A DNA stretch of 64,000 nt from Neckera pumila (taxonomy: Eukaryota > Streptophyta > Bryopsida > Hypnales > Neckeraceae): positions 6,202,501 through 6,266,500 of the forward strand of contig OZ018412.1 of assembly GCA_963969595.1 (NCBI GenBank). Reading direction: 5' to 3'. The translations under genes were made by a program, and so were the position numbers. The notes beneath the pieces are model-generated. The model was not told where the DNA came from. It made no database searches and saw only the letters and a list, made by a program, of their open reading frames with translations. Shown here piece after piece: positions 10,782-23,817 of the stretch (position 1 is the first letter of the stretch; every line of letters starts with the position of its first letter).

Positions 10782-12770
10782 TAAGTCAACAATTAACTTT
10801 CTTCATTTGGATGTCATCCTAATATCTAAACCTTGTCAATGTCGAAATAGAACACCATATTTGTTAATGCATGACCCTTTTCAAGCTTTAGAGACAATGA
10901 TCCTAATACAAGTTATTGCCGTGGGATAACAAGAGCCATGTTTCATTGCATTTGATTTAGTATGAATACAAACTTTTTCACTAGTCAATTCTTATACGTT
11001 CTATGTCAATATTTTTTTTAAATGACCCATTTTGCGCCTTGAATTTAGCTTTCTAGACCTTCAAGGATCAACTCCTAAAGATCTTTGCATCCGAGTAGTG
11101 GATGAGCCTTGGTCAAATTTAATTGTAACTTGAAAAATAACCTTTTTCAATGTTTTGAATTAAACAAATAAAATGAAGCCCAAAACATTTTTCTTTGCTT
11201 CATCTTAAAATTTTGAAAAAATCCAAAATTTAATGAATTATTGCTCTTGAAAGCTTTATTAGGAAGAATCCAATCATATAATAATGTCTATTTTTTGTTT
11301 GTATTTTCTAATAGAGATTTAAAGTATGAAATATTATTTTTCATTTATTCATTCATTTTTTTTAGGATCTTAGATTCTTCTAATATATATTTTAATTCAT
11401 GTAATTTCATTTACTCATTATACATTTCAATATGACAAACATTTGATTTTGTCATCTAATATAATCTAAACAAGTCATCATCTATTGAAAGATACCGCTT
11501 TTCACAAACAAAAAAATCAAAATTTTATCTATCAATTATTTATAGGCTAAATTTAGCATTGCAATAGTTATTTGACTTGAAGGCCATTGCAAAGGTTGTT
11601 TAGGGTGTAAAACCTTCACACTATTCTTCAAGGCTACTTGTTGCTTGTAAACAATTAAATTTTAAATTATTTTGATTATTTTGATTATATTTATTTATTT
11701 ATTTTTTCTATTTGGTATAAAATTTATGACATTGACAATTTTGCAAAATTATCACTGAAGATTTTCACATGGATAGGCAAAACATTTTCATGTATTAAAT
11801 ATATAAGATTTGACTCTTGTAGTTATTATAAAAAGGTAATCTGAAATCATAAATGCCATATTTGACCATTTGGCAATGGAAGTGGTCCTCTAGGGGTTCA
11901 ATAATAAGAGGAATTATCTATAAATCTCATTGTACTTAATCTTCCAATAATTTTTTTGTAAAAATAAAATGATGGTATAACCAAATCATTCTATAAGCAC
12001 AAAGACTTCATCCATCAATTACAAGATTTTTGCATCCCAAATAGTTGTATCAAAATTCTACTCCCTTTGTCCCAAAATGATTGCCCCATGACAAACTTTT
12101 CTCAAGATTAAGGCAAAATTTGAGAATTTGGTAAAGTAATGAATACAGACATGTAGATTAACTCTTGATTTGTTTAATGGTTTGCAAAAACAGCAGTATC
12201 AAGTTTAAAGTATGAACTACTTAAAGCAGGAAAGCTGAGGTTGCAAGTTCACATGCAACATTTGGATACCATATGCAAAAGTTATGAATGGTCAAAGTTT
12301 TCTTTGGTAGTTGTTCTTGGAATAGTTTTTTCGACATGTGTACAGTACATATTGATTTTGGAGATGTACACAAAGTGATGATAGTGGTTTCATGTAGGGG
12401 GTGATTTTGGATGTGTCCACCTTATCAGTTGAAAATATCAAGTTCTTGTGAAAAATTCATAACATTCTATGGTGTCTCTTGCATTGAAGTTGGCTTGATT
12501 TTGATCCTATTCTAAATGTATTCTTTTTATTACAAATATTGTAGTTGATTGATACTCCTTCCATCTACTATTTCAAATTTAGTTATATGAAGATGCAACT
12601 CATGAAATAGTTGGTAAGTCACAATAAGAGTTCCATTTAGATGAAGACACAATTCAATGTCAATGTTAATTCCACAAAGACATGATGGAAATCAATGTGT
12701 TGCTATATTTTCCATACTCATTTTCGTTGGAAAATCATAAGCTTGTAGGTGATTCATCATTCTTTGGTGC
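10782..12770. other. AT-rich intergenic DNA
   Basis: No gene or RNA seen. The only suggestive motif is TACTCCCTTTGTCCCAAAAT at about 12059, which resembles a Stowaway (Tc1/mariner) MITE end. I could not find its partner end. Confidence 0.45.
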
Positions 12771-12786
12771 GTGGGAGCCTCCTTTC

Positions 12787-13584
12787 TCCTTCTTTTTTTG
12801 ACACAAATAAAGGGAACCTTTACTGCAAGAAAAAATAAGAACAAGAGCCCAACCGCAAGCGGCCTGGGGGGGCAAGTGAAAGACACAACAAAGACAACAA
12901 AAACAATAAAATACAACTAAAGCGCCAAAAGCGGGATGGTTTCCGACCCACCGAGGCGCAGAGAGCCTAGGGGGGTTGGAACACAAAGCTAGCCCACAAC
13001 CTCGAGAGAGCCCACTGCCCTGAGAGAGCCCACTTTGGCGACCCATCAACCATTGTGGCGAACAATTTGTTGCGCGCCCATCTAGCCTCAAACCTCAATT
13101 TCGCGGCCACTCCATGCACCAGGTTTTTCCTACCCATGCAACAAGTAGCCTCCCACTCAACTCTACCATAGTCAATCAAACCCAACCAAATATGCTGCTG
13201 AAGTTTAGCTAAGCGCTATCGAATGTTGTTGAAGGCTGCGTCATTTTTTTCAATCCACAGAGTCCAAAGGACAATTGTCTGCAAAACAGTCCAGACGGTG
13301 CTCACCCTGTCAAATTTCCTAGGAATACGGTTGAAGAAGATGCCTTGCTTCCATGTGAGTGGCCACCATGGTCCTTTGGTGTCCTCGTGTGAAATGAGGG
13401 CATTCATAATGTGAATGCCCCACTGCCACGCACGCTGCGCCGATATACATTCCCAGAAGTGGTGCAACATTGACTCATGGGATTTGCGGGGGCAAACAGG
13501 ACATCCTGTATCAATGGTGTGATGAATTCTCCCTCTCCAAGCATTAACCGCTACTGTACGATGCCATACTAGCCAGAGTAGATT
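12787..13584 (-). mobile_element. 5'-truncated LINE, 3' end with zf-RVT domain
   Basis: Flanked by a perfect 16-bp duplication, GTGGGAGCCTCCTTTC, at 12771-12786 and 13585-13600. On the minus strand the element runs from about 13584 to an A-rich tail at 12787. Its reading frame down to 13216 encodes the zinc-binding reverse-transcriptase-associated domain found at the C terminus of plant LINE ORF2. I see CPVCPRKSHESMLHHFWEC, a C-x2-C-x7-H-H-x3-C zinc pattern, then TVWTVLQTIVLWTLWIEKN. The frame's first ATG lies in flanking DNA, so there is no independent gene. The reverse transcriptase itself is missing through 5' truncation. Confidence 0.88.
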
Positions 13585-13600
13585 GTGGGAGCCTCCTTTC

Positions 13601-14506
13601 ACTTGCCAACTAGTAAATATGAAAATTTGACTAGTCTAATAATAGTAAACCAAATACAGTAGCAAAAAGTGGTGGTTCTAAAGATAGCCACCTTACATAT
13701 GAACCAGACCAATAGCCGAATGCTCTCAGAGAATTTGAAATTATCTCATGAAAAGATGCTGTCACCACTGTTAAAATGTCCCCCTTCCTTGCCGTTGATA
13801 TGGCCATACCTCCTTCCCTACCATTGATCTGCTTCACTTAGGAAACCAAGGGCCGTCAATGTGCCAATGGTGGACTATCCACCGCCATTGATAATTTCGG
13901 GCAAGGAGTTGGAGAAGGCGCCTAAGTTTTTCAAGAGAGCAACTTTGAGAGCAACCTAAATTTTTAAGGAGTGGGATTTGAAGTAGCTTGTTGATAGACA
14001 TTTGCAAGAGTGCAACCTTTGACAACCATTTTGACTTCTTTGGGTTTTTGAACTTTTCAACTTCAACTTGGGATTTGTAGGCAGTTACATTCCCATGACC
14101 TCCTTTCATTTATAAACTCGTCTTGTATATTGCATCAAACATTGTTTTTGACTATGCAGAATTCTTAGTAGTGCAAATAATTTGAAAACATTCAACAAGT
14201 GCAATGTTTGTCTGAATGCACAACGGAAAGTCGTTGCAATTTTAAAACTAAACATCAACCTTGCTCTTTAAGGAATTCCCCGTGGACAAAATTTGATTCT
14301 TGATAGACATACAGACCTCAAAGAAGACATTGAGCATTTGAAAACAGAAAGAAGTATAGTTGATAGCTTGCACTTACAAAAACAACACTTGCACTTTGAA
14401 GATGGAAGCGTTGGCTACATGTTTATTGTGCTTTGATTGAAGTAATAAATTAGGGTGTCCAAAGTAGTGATGGCAAGACTATGAAGAATAAATTGTAGTC
14501 TTTCTT
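13601..14506. other. Intergenic DNA, no gene seen
   Basis: Open frames at 13631-13837 and 13834-14109 on the minus strand have no recognisable domain. Their boundaries and composition give no support for coding. Confidence 0.4.
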
Positions 14507-14984
14507 TAGATCATTCTTATTTTGTTTTCTGTAGAATTGAAATTTTAATGAATTTAGGATTTGTCGCGGCAAAAAGGAATTGAGGAGGTAGGAAATAAAT
14601 TTGGAGACTGAGTGTTTCAATGTAGGGAATTGGAAATGATGTTTGTCCAATGGCTACATGCCACAAGTACAATAATTATTCCCTAACTATGCATTCAAAA
14701 GATTCAATGCTTGAGGTTGCTGGAACATGTATGTGACTATTAGATCATTAGATCATTCTTATTTTGTTTTCTGTAGAATTGAAATTTTAATGGATTTAGG
14801 GTTTGCTGCGGCAAAAAGGAATTGAGGAGGAAGGAAATAAATTTGGAGATTGAGTGTTTCAATGTAGGGAATTGGAAATTATTTTTGTCCGATGGCTACA
14901 TGTTACAAGTACAATAATTATTCCCTAACTATCCATTCAAAAGATTCAATACTTGAGGATGCCAGAACATGTATGTGACTATCC
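14507..14984. repeat. Tandem duplication, unit about 242 bp, two copies
   Basis: Copy 1 is 14507-14748 and copy 2 is 14749 to about 14984. Both start TAGATCATTCTTATTTTG and end near GAACATGTATGTGACTAT. They differ by scattered substitutions and small indels, so the duplication is not very recent. No coding function is seen. Confidence 0.88.
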
Positions 14985-16103
14985 ACTCAAAAGACAATGC
15001 ACTTGACAATACGCATCAAATAAATCATGCGGCTCACGCTCCAGAGAGTCGACCTCTAAGCTTACAACAATTCAATAGCTCTGTATAGAACTGTGTATGC
15101 TCTATCTACAATTGCATGCTTATTAGGTTATCCATATTCACATCCATTGTGCACAACAATGCAACAACCGGAATAAATCCACATTGCTGTAAACTTCCCT
15201 ACACGACGCTCCATCCATGGGAAGGCTACTCCTGGCAAAAGAGAAGAACCCCAAAACAGACCGGAATGCCCCTTCAACTAGCGTACCCAAGTGGTTTGAA
15301 TCGCTTGGGTTCATGAAGTTTGCACTTCAATTCCAACTATTATCCATAGCCCAAGCTCAGCTACTCACCTTGAAAAGGAGGAAACAAATACTCCCAACAT
15401 TGGTACAACTCTTCCCAAGAGAAGTGTCAAGGTAGGGTCTATCTCGTTCCTTACGGCTCCAGAGAGCTGGCCTGCGTCTAGTCATATGAGCCACCACCAA
15501 AAATAAAAAACTTAAAACAAAAGGTTCATGAAGTTCATAACAGGATTCAGCAGTGGTGGATACAGCCGACTCCAATAGGAGGAGAATTATGTCATTGTCA
15601 ATAGGAGAAATCAGCTTTGACAAGTTGACGTTAAACATATCCGAGCATGAACTTGAGAAAGAGGACCAACGAAAGGGAGTCATGTTGTCAAAAGAGAAAC
15701 AGCGACAGTCATCTCTTGGTTTGCTTCAGTTCTCTTCTCTTGCATGAATAGAAATGACATCTCACCTCCACGGTTGAACAATGTTATGCAATCCCAACTA
15801 CTATCTATAGACTGAGCAATTGCAAGCTTAGTCACTTGGGCTTGATACGGGGAAGACTACTATTCTTGACACTGATCGATGTAAGTTAGTTCAGGAGGAA
15901 ATATCACGGCAAGGATTACAATAGGGTTTAGGGTGGCAGCTGACAGAAGTACGTAGTCCCAAGATCTAATGTCAGGGTAGGGTTGAATTAGAGCTTAGGG
16001 TAGCAGCCAACCGTCTGTGTCCCGAGAAATAGGAAAAGGAAAAAATCAAAGGGAAAAGGAAAGGAGAGGAGAGGAGAGGCAATTGGGACCCATGAATAAT
16101 ATT
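14985..16103. other. Intergenic DNA downstream of LPA1
   Basis: Moderately AT-rich. The part next to 16104 is presumably the LPA1 3' UTR, and a CCTCTCC-type pyrimidine-rich stretch (minus strand) lies at 16060-16080. No other gene was identified. Confidence 0.4.
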
Positions 16104-19100
16104 TCAGAGCGTGGGCTTTGGGATGTGTCTTCTGGAAGAGGCTCGGTTGTAAGACACGGTTTTTCGAAGCTCCGTAGCTCCCTTGCCCGCGGCCGCTCGG
16201 TCGAAGGAACGCAGGCGCGCCATTCGTTCGGCTTTGCTGGCGGGGCTGGCGCTGGCAGACGGCGGACGGATGCTGGTGGGGCTGGACTCGTCGTAGTCCC
16301 AGTAATCGTCGTCCTCGCCCACGTCGAAGTCGTCCTCGCCTTCCGAACGGATGCTTTCGTTGTCCACCGACCCTTCTTCCTGTTGCCAATTCACACTCTT
16401 TGGAGTTCAGCCTTCCATCTTCGTGCATAGTTACTGAGCAAGCTGCTAGTGCCTCTGCCCCAAATGGAAATGCAATACTACCAAAGCTCTTCCTTCCGCT
16501 AATTTTTTGAAATTCAAAAACCCTATTTCGAACAATCTCAACCATATTTGAACAATCTTACATCCAATCTTTGGCAGTGCTGCATTGGAATCCCAAGCCT
16601 AGTGCCGATAAGAACAAGTGAAGCGGCAGATTGCAGGTGTTTCTACCCCAAAAGGACATGCCAAACTAGCACGTCTTTCTTCCACTGATTTCAAAATTCA
16701 AAAAAACAATTTGAACAATCTCAACCCAGGCTATTTGAACAATCTTACAATCACAACATTCTGTAGCACTGCTGCAATCGAATACCAATCCTAGTGCTAA
16801 AAAGAACAGCCGAAGCGATGAATGGCAAGCGACGCAGCGAATAGAACTTAATGAATGCCAAACTGCGACACGTTCTACATTCACAGAGCAAAAAAATTGA
16901 CAACCCACTTTGAAGACGAGTTCCTAAGTGTGAGTGATATCGTGCACGTTGATGTCATCTAAAAGATGACAGCAAATAGAATAGGCAGGGGTGTAGCAGT
17001 CTTACATCATTTTCGTCGACTGGGTCCAGTTCGTTGTCACTTTTCTTGCCTTCGTTTTTGTGGATTTCTTCCTCCGCCTCATCGTAATCGTCATCCGATC
17101 CAGATGCCACGACATCCTCATTGCGCTGCAAAAAACAGTTTCTTTCACCTTATTAATGGCTCCCCTATGCCACAGTAAATGGTTAACATGAAATAAATTC
17201 ACTGGTTACATGGTTACATTCTCTACCAATACAACTTGGATCCATCCTAAAATCTGCAACCCACGGCACACTCAGGTAATGGCACCAAAAGTTATCCGAA
17301 TAAGCATCTAAGCATGGTTCCTTCTGTTAAACTGTCAAAAAAATTGTTCCAGGATCATGTGGGCAAGTGAAAGAGGATTCCAGATTCTCTCACCTATTCT
17401 TTTTTGTAATCGAAATGAATCCACTGGTATTATTCGAAATTCTGAATATAGGTGTACCCTAGACTCCTGTTCGGAGGGTTCACATTTTAGGCATGAATCT
17501 TGATGGGGCGGGCGGTTTAGGTGAGAGGATTTGAAATTAGGTATTTGAAATGTGAAGAGAAGCAAGCTATTTTCCGAGATACATTTCCAGATACCTTTCG
17601 TAGTTCCTTTGAACAAGCGTGCCCCAAATTGGAGTTGAGATGAAGCTACAAATCAAGGCATGTTCACCTCCCTCTCATGTCCTTTTGAGCAGTTAGGAGG
17701 AGATCACAGAGCTTGGGTTTCTTCGAGGTTCCAAAATTCTAATTTTAAAACCAGCACACGCCAAGTTCGTCACTCAGCCTCCAGGGTGATAGACGAGAAC
17801 TCCGGACTTGAGTTATGCTGCTATCTACGATAGGATCAATCCAAATGGTTCATTGGAACCTATTCAAATCCTCGGTCCTCAAAGGAAATTTTCAAAGCCA
17901 GGCCTAACATTCTTGAATGGGAAGGGCATGCATGGGGGTCCTTCTACAGTATCCCTGTAACAAGAATATATACATTCTTGATCCAGTGGCCCACAATGGG
18001 CAAGCTTGCATTCAAGATGTTCTACAGTGAAACGATCGAGCCTTCTTCATGGAAAGCAACGGGTCCCCTCTCCTCCCATGAAGTACAAGAATGTTATGGG
18101 AAAAGAGACGACATACGTGTGAGACTGACAAAACTGACGTACCTCCGTCTCCAGCGTTGGGCCGGAAGCGGCTTCCCGTCCACCAGTGCCCTCCACATGA
18201 GTACGAGCTTCAAGAGCTTGAGCCTCAGCCGAAGCCGGACCGCTCGTAGTACTGCAGGCGCTCCTGGAGGAGGCTGATTCACTGCTGTGCTCCGGCCAGT
18301 CCCCCAAGCCCAGCGCCCCGAACTGCAAGCGCACGGGCTCCTCCTTCCCCACCGAGAAGGGCCCCACGATGGGCGTGCCCACCGCGCCCTCTTCACTGAA
18401 GTGGCTGCTAATCCCCGCCGCACGCTTGTCCTTGTCCACCTGCAGAGGCGCCAGCGGCCATGCCTTGGCCACCCGCCCGTCCGCGTTCACCACTGCCAGC
18501 ATGTTGCGCGAGGAGCCTCGGCGCTGAATCATCTTGAACATGCTCTTGGAGCCCAGCGCCGATGAGTTGAACTGCTTGTCCCACTCCTCGTGGATGACCT
18601 TCACGGAGCCGCTCTTGGCGTCCAGCAGCGGCTCGCCAGCCTCGCAGCGGCGCAGGGAGCTGAAGACGGTGGCGTGGATGGCGGCCACGCTCTTGTCCAC
18701 GTTGGTGTTGTTCACCTTAGGAATCATGCGCTTGTCTGCGCCGCGGCACAGGTAGTCCTGGATGGTGCGGATGTTCTTGATGTACTTCACATACCTGTTC
18801 TTCGCCGGGTCCAGGGTCATCATCTTCGCACGGACCGCGAAGCGCTGCATGTGCTTGCCCTCGTTTGCGATGTATACGAGGAAAGGGATGATAGAAGGGT
18901 GCTCCTTCATCAGCTTCATCTGCAGACAGGCAAACCATGCATAGCTGAGAATCAATACTGCCAGAGCTTATAGCGACACTGAACCTCTCTGTTATGACCA
19001 GAGCTTCTAAAATGACAGTCTAGAATATCCGACACTGTTGCCACACTATCATCACCTGCAGCAACCTTGAGACAAATTCAAACTGTGACTTCATGAAAAA

Positions 19101-21721
19101 ATTGGAACCCCACGCGGTAGATGACACACATTCCACTTCCGCAGACTGCTAGTGTCTCTATCCCAAGTAGAAATGGATCACCTTCACGTGCCTTTTCCAA
19201 ATGATTCTCAGGAAAATCCTCAGTATAATCCTCACCGATTGAAAGATTCAAAACCTTTTCAAAAACCTTAGAGTGCCGAAATTCCACTAATATACACAAT
19301 TCTACTGGCCAGAAGGAACTCATTCTTTGGAATGATGAATGCCAACGTGCTACTGTTCCTCTTTAACACATATCTCATTGGGCACCAGAACTTTCTACAT
19401 TTTTGAACCATTGCTTAGTCTCTCCCCGTGGGGTAAAAATTACTCAACAAATCAGGAGAAGTCTGAATTAATTAGCTCATGAAACGAGCACGTAAAGCAG
19501 TAGTTTAAGTTCTAATTAGAAAGTCGAAGCCCAATTAATGTGCTTTAAATTACCACGAAGTTGATACTCAAGTGAACCCCCTCCACCACGACGGATTCCT
19601 TCTTGGCCTCCCACGATGTGATCAACCGGTCCACGCTGTCCACCACCATTTCACTTTGCGCCTTCAACCCCTCGATGGCCATGACCCTGGGACCGACCAA
19701 GGAATCCGCGGTCTCCAGCTTCGCGGCCGTTGCGGTTGCACTCCCATCCTCCGATGTGGTGTTGCTGGAATTCTCATCAGCAGGGGTCGGAGGAGGATAG
19801 CTCTTGACACTGGCCTCCAGGCTGGTGGGCATCTTCTCCCTCTTCTTGTTGATTTTGTCGGACACTGCTTGCGGGTCCAGAAACTCTCCGGCATGGTATG
19901 TGGAAGCCCACAGCAACGGATTCTCCTGCTCGCTGATGAAGCCGCGCATCATGTGCCGGACGGAGTCCGTGGAGATCACGGTGGTCACCCCAAGCCGTTG
20001 GCCCTGCTCCCAAGGTTGAGGGTTAGAATTCATGGTCAATTTATGTGCTACGTGTAAGGTCATATATAATTCAAGTTACTGTCCTTTTAATTAAACCCTA
20101 AGTTCCCAAACGGAAAAAGAAAAGCACCGGTTGCTTCCTAATCTATAGATGCTAAAATCGATCGTTTACGACGGTAACAAATGTATCGACAGAAAGACGA
20201 TTTGGCGTCCTACATGTTTGAACACTAGCAGGTGTAAGAGTGGCAACTTCCGTTCTGCAGGAGGAAGCGAAGCTGAAACAAAACTTAAAAACTATAGTAG
20301 ACACCCTGACACCCTCTAAGTCTACTATAGTTTCCAAAGTGGTCTCTCTAATGATCTTGAACACTTAGGGATTAAGCTTACACTACTGAACTTGAAGTAG
20401 GTAGAAGAGGAAATTTATCCTGATGTGCGGGGAGAGAACATACGAGCAATGTGGCGAGTGTTGACTTGCCGCAGCCACTAGTTCCACACAACAGAACTGT
20501 AACAGATGACCTCTTCTCCCGAATACTGCAAGAGGAAACAAAGGATTCATCATTGGGATCAACCCTCGAATGTGAATCTGGTTCTATCTAATTCACAAGA
20601 ATGTACGCACGAATTGGGATTCTGTTATGCATGAGAAAGAGGCACAAAGTGAGAGAGTATATACCGACAGGCCACCATGAGATCCAATCGCTGCCTGACT
20701 CCGAGATACTGGTACTTTTTAAGTCCATCACAAACTACATCAAGGAATTTTTCCCTGGACACAGTGGTCGTGGACCGCTTCTTCAGCGGTTTGGGATTCA
20801 CCAAAAACCCTTTCGGGTCATAAACCTTGGAACTCCGCTTGGGAATCTCGGCCAAGGGTGCCAGGCCCATGAACCTGTCTCGTTTGGGCACCTTGGGAGG
20901 CATCTGGCTCTTGATCACTTCAAACACCTGCTCACTTATCTGCCCAAGACAAACCCCAAATTTCAGCATTTTACAATGAGCTTAGATGGAAACGAAAGTC
21001 CATCAGTTATTTGAAATGTGTACCTAATCCAGCATCTCTGCTATTACATCAGGTAGAGGATACTAAATCCGTAAAGGACCTCCAATTGACTGACTCATGT
21101 TACCAACACCAACTCATGTCTTCCAATGCACTTGCTTGATCTTCAATTAGCAAGTTGGATGTAAGCATGACTTGGCATGATGTCTCTGGCCACTCATCTT
21201 TGAATGAAAACTAAGGTTTTGTCTTCTATCACGTCAAAGTGGTCTACAATCTCCTACTTTCAACGATTGCATAGGAAATCATCATACATGGTGATAAACC
21301 TTCGATTTCAATAGAGTTTGACTCTTGTATCCAAAGTGATCTTTCCTGAGCTCTATTGAGTGGCCTCCCAAAGAAAGCACAGCATATAGGTTTAAAAAAT
21401 GCGAATAGTATTCTCTACCTTATCCTCTACAACTGTGGAAAACAATCAAAGGAACCCTATACATGTAAGACATTCTTAACCACAAACCTTAGTCGAATGT
21501 CGAGCCTTGCAGCCCATAAGCTGAAGAGTGCTCTGCAACAAACCCCGTGTGTAGCGGTGAGTTGGCCCCTGCTCTCCCTCCTTGGCTCCTGGCAGCGGAT
21601 CATCCTGCACTAGAATATACAACAGCTTTGAAGCTTCGTGCGACCTGGGAGGTTTCAATTGTGTATCAGCAGCAGCTACTGCAGGAGGAGGCGGTGCCAT
21701 CGTTCGCACCTGCGTTGACAT
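16104..21721 (-). CDS. LPA1: P-loop NTPase LPA1 homolog (2-phosphoglycerate kinase-like), seven coding exons
   Basis: Homolog of plant LPA1, a 2-phosphoglycerate-kinase-like protein whose loss lowers seed phytic acid in rice; its reaction is not settled. Hand-built minus-strand exons are 21488-21721, 20665-20939, 20444-20525, 19554-20003, 18143-18919, 17006-17125 and 16104 to about 16379, with GT-AG introns and consistent phases. The model is about 737 aa, near the family size. Residues 33-78 match the N-terminal LLYILVQDD...[10 protein letters not shown] block. Walker [10 protein letters not shown] is residues 184-192, split from its neighbours by small exon 3. Then come [35 protein letters not shown], and a conserved [15 protein letters not shown] block in exon 5. 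The C terminus (exons 6-7) is acidic. The exon 7 acceptor is uncertain (16379 or 16397). The exon 5 end uses GTACGT, which keeps exon 6 in its acidic frame. Confidence 0.93.
16440..16860. repeat. Diverged tandem repeat inside the last LPA1 intron
   Basis: Two diverged copies (about 16445-16635 and 16636-16860) share a CTCTGCCCCAAATGGAAATG-like start, TTCAAAATTCAAAAA, and TTGAACAATCTTACA blocks. A third relative with TGCTAGTGTCTCTATCCCAA lies near 19150, in the intron between exons 4 and 5. Confidence 0.55.
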
Positions 21722-21980
21722 GGTCTTTTAAATGGACACCTTGACCTTGCAAAACAGAACAGCATCGTCACAGATTAGCAAACCGCAATAACATGAACTA
21801 AGGAAGAGGATACTAGAGCCGTTAGGAACCTAATCCTGTCACCTACAAAAAATCCTCTCTTCCAATACACATGCCTGGCCTTCAATTAGCAAGTTGGGTG
21901 TACAAGCATGACTTAGTGATGAAAATTCAATCTCAACAGAGCTGACTCTTGCATGCAAAGATCTCTCCCACGGTTGTATA
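21040..21980. repeat. Direct repeats flanking LPA1 coding exon 1
   Basis: The stretch about 21050-21345 (intron 1) and the stretch about 21805-21975 (upstream of the ATG) share GAGGATACTA, CTTCCAATRCAC, CTTCAATTAGCAAGTTGG and GAGTTTGACTCTTG/GAGCTGACTCTTG blocks in the same order. Coding exon 1 lies between them. Confidence 0.6.
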
Positions 21981-23260
21981 CACGAATCAATATTCACAAT
22001 CTTAAATGTCGTATGTTAAAATACGCATCTTACCAAAACGCTCACGAAAGTGGAGCTTTGGTAAGGGAAGAGCTTTCAAGTGCAACAACCGACCGGGCTC
22101 TACAAATTCAAAGCTCACATTTTCAACCTACAAATCTTGGTGCCCTCGAATCACTCTTGCAATTGTGAAGCACGAGATTTCACACTCTACTGGAAATCAG
22201 TGACTGAAGAAAATTCAGAACATCCATAGTGACGAGTTGACATCGCAAGTCTGTGCTAGCAATACTGGCCATTGACCTAATGACAAAGCCCACATTTCAC
22301 ATCCACTACAGTGCAAGCCTCATCTCCAGAGTCAGCGCACCCAGACCAGATCCAGCAAGATCTCGAAACTCGGAGGATCCTCGAATGGATACACATTTTA
22401 GGTTAACCCCAGAAGCCTCGATGGATCCAACCACCAACCACCAACAGCAACAACCAAGATCCATCTGCTTGCAACCCCAACACTCTTACCGACACCAAAA
22501 AAGACTGCAGACTCCCCGACAGCAGCAACGTCAGCGTACTAATTCCACGGCAACTTGTCAAAGTCGTATAATCTCGTGATGTGCATAACTTAAATATACA
22601 CAAACCTTGCCAGCACGCAGCACCGAGGCGCCAGTAGACTAAGACCCGTCAAACTAGCTCTGTTCTGTTAAACTTTTGTTCTCGCGCACAAGACTACCTT
22701 TCCGCAATCCTCTCTTTACAGAATCATTCAATTTTCCAATCAAAAGCACCACAACGAGTCGGGTCCACAAAGCACCTCCACCCCGCCTTGAAAGCAGCTC
22801 CAAAGGAAGAACAATCCAGCACATCCGAGCCTGTTACCAAACCGACCTACCTCAGCCAACGCCGGAAATTGGGTCACACGCAATCGATGTGACCACGCGA
22901 GAAACAGCAACAATGCTTCCTTCCCCTCGCCTTCGTCTTCCCCCCGGATTCTGCCAAAGCGAATGCTTCGGCTTCAAATTAATGGCGCAACACCTTGAAT
23001 TTGAAGAAATACGAAGTTGCGCCCTGTTCTGTAAGGGTTATCTCGACATTTTCGCTCTCGCTACTGCGGAAGAGTCCGATGGTGAATGTGAGGAGCGTCG
23101 GCCCCGACGATCGGTAGTTGACCCGGGATTGCTTGAAATCGAGAGACAGACACAGAGAGAGAAAGAAGGCGGCATCGCGGAACAAAGCACGTTTTTTTCT
23201 ATTGAAAAAACAAAGGGAGCGCTCAGGGATGAATGGTGAGCCGACAGAGTGGGACAGTTA
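21722..23260 (-). promoter_or_regulatory. LPA1 5' leader, probable 5' UTR intron and promoter
   Basis: Upstream of the LPA1 ATG (minus strand) is a GC-richer stretch up to about 23240. A CT-rich run at 23140-23165 resembles a plant transcription-start region. TTTTGCAAG at about 21751-21759 could be a splice acceptor a few tens of bases before the ATG, which would imply a leader intron. Several open frames here have no recognisable domain. Inference only. Confidence 0.4.
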
Positions 23261-23817
23261 TTCATCTGTGACTCTGACTTGCTCGTCGTGGTAAAAGATA
23301 TGGGACAGATAGAACCTCTCTAAGGTAGAAGCACCAGTTGCTGACCACGCCCAGTACCCAACTTGTAGGGTGCGCTACTTTCAACCTTAGGTTGGAAATC
23401 AGGTTTGAGTGTTGTTTTTCTGTCCTTTTCAAGGTTGGGACTAATATGGTCATGACACATGTCCCGAAGTAGTGAGCATCCTTGACAATTGGAATTGGAA
23501 GACTCTAGACTTTGTCTACTAGTGCAATGCACTTTTTGGCTCCCAAAATTCACTGCAATTTCAATTTTGGGAATTAAATTCTGAAAATTTTACAATCTCC
23601 ATATTTCCTATCTCCCTACATGGGAAAAAATTCCACCACCTCATATTGCTCACAATCTGCTCCAAAACTCCTTAAATGATCAACTATTGGTGCTTCTACC
23701 TTAATTCAATCCTCTATAAACCAACAATCCTCTCTTAAGTAATAGGGCCCAAAAGTCCTAACTTCAGGAATATAATAAATGGCAACACTGAATGGAATCA
23801 ACCAAGGAAAGTGTAGT
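23261..23817. other. Intergenic DNA
   Basis: No gene recognised. The minus-strand open frame 23706-24086 (126 residues, with a CPHCLSHVSSC stretch) is unlike any family I know. It runs across an inverted-repeat arm, so I do not call it a gene. Confidence 0.35.

Noticed and set aside
12059..12090. Stowaway MITE end (TACTCCCTTTGTCCC)
   Set aside because: No matching inverted end was found within 700 bp, so the element cannot be delimited.
13216..13602. Independent 128-residue zinc-finger gene
   Set aside because: It is the C terminus of a truncated LINE; its ATG lies in the flanking target duplication.
18047..18142. Extension of LPA1 exon 5 past 18143
   Set aside because: The GTACGT donor after the ETE residues keeps exon 6 in its acidic frame; the later GTATGT donor would put exon 6 in a wrong frame.
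18287..18973. Long plus-strand frames
   Set aside because: Antisense of LPA1 exon 5, caused by GC-rich codons.
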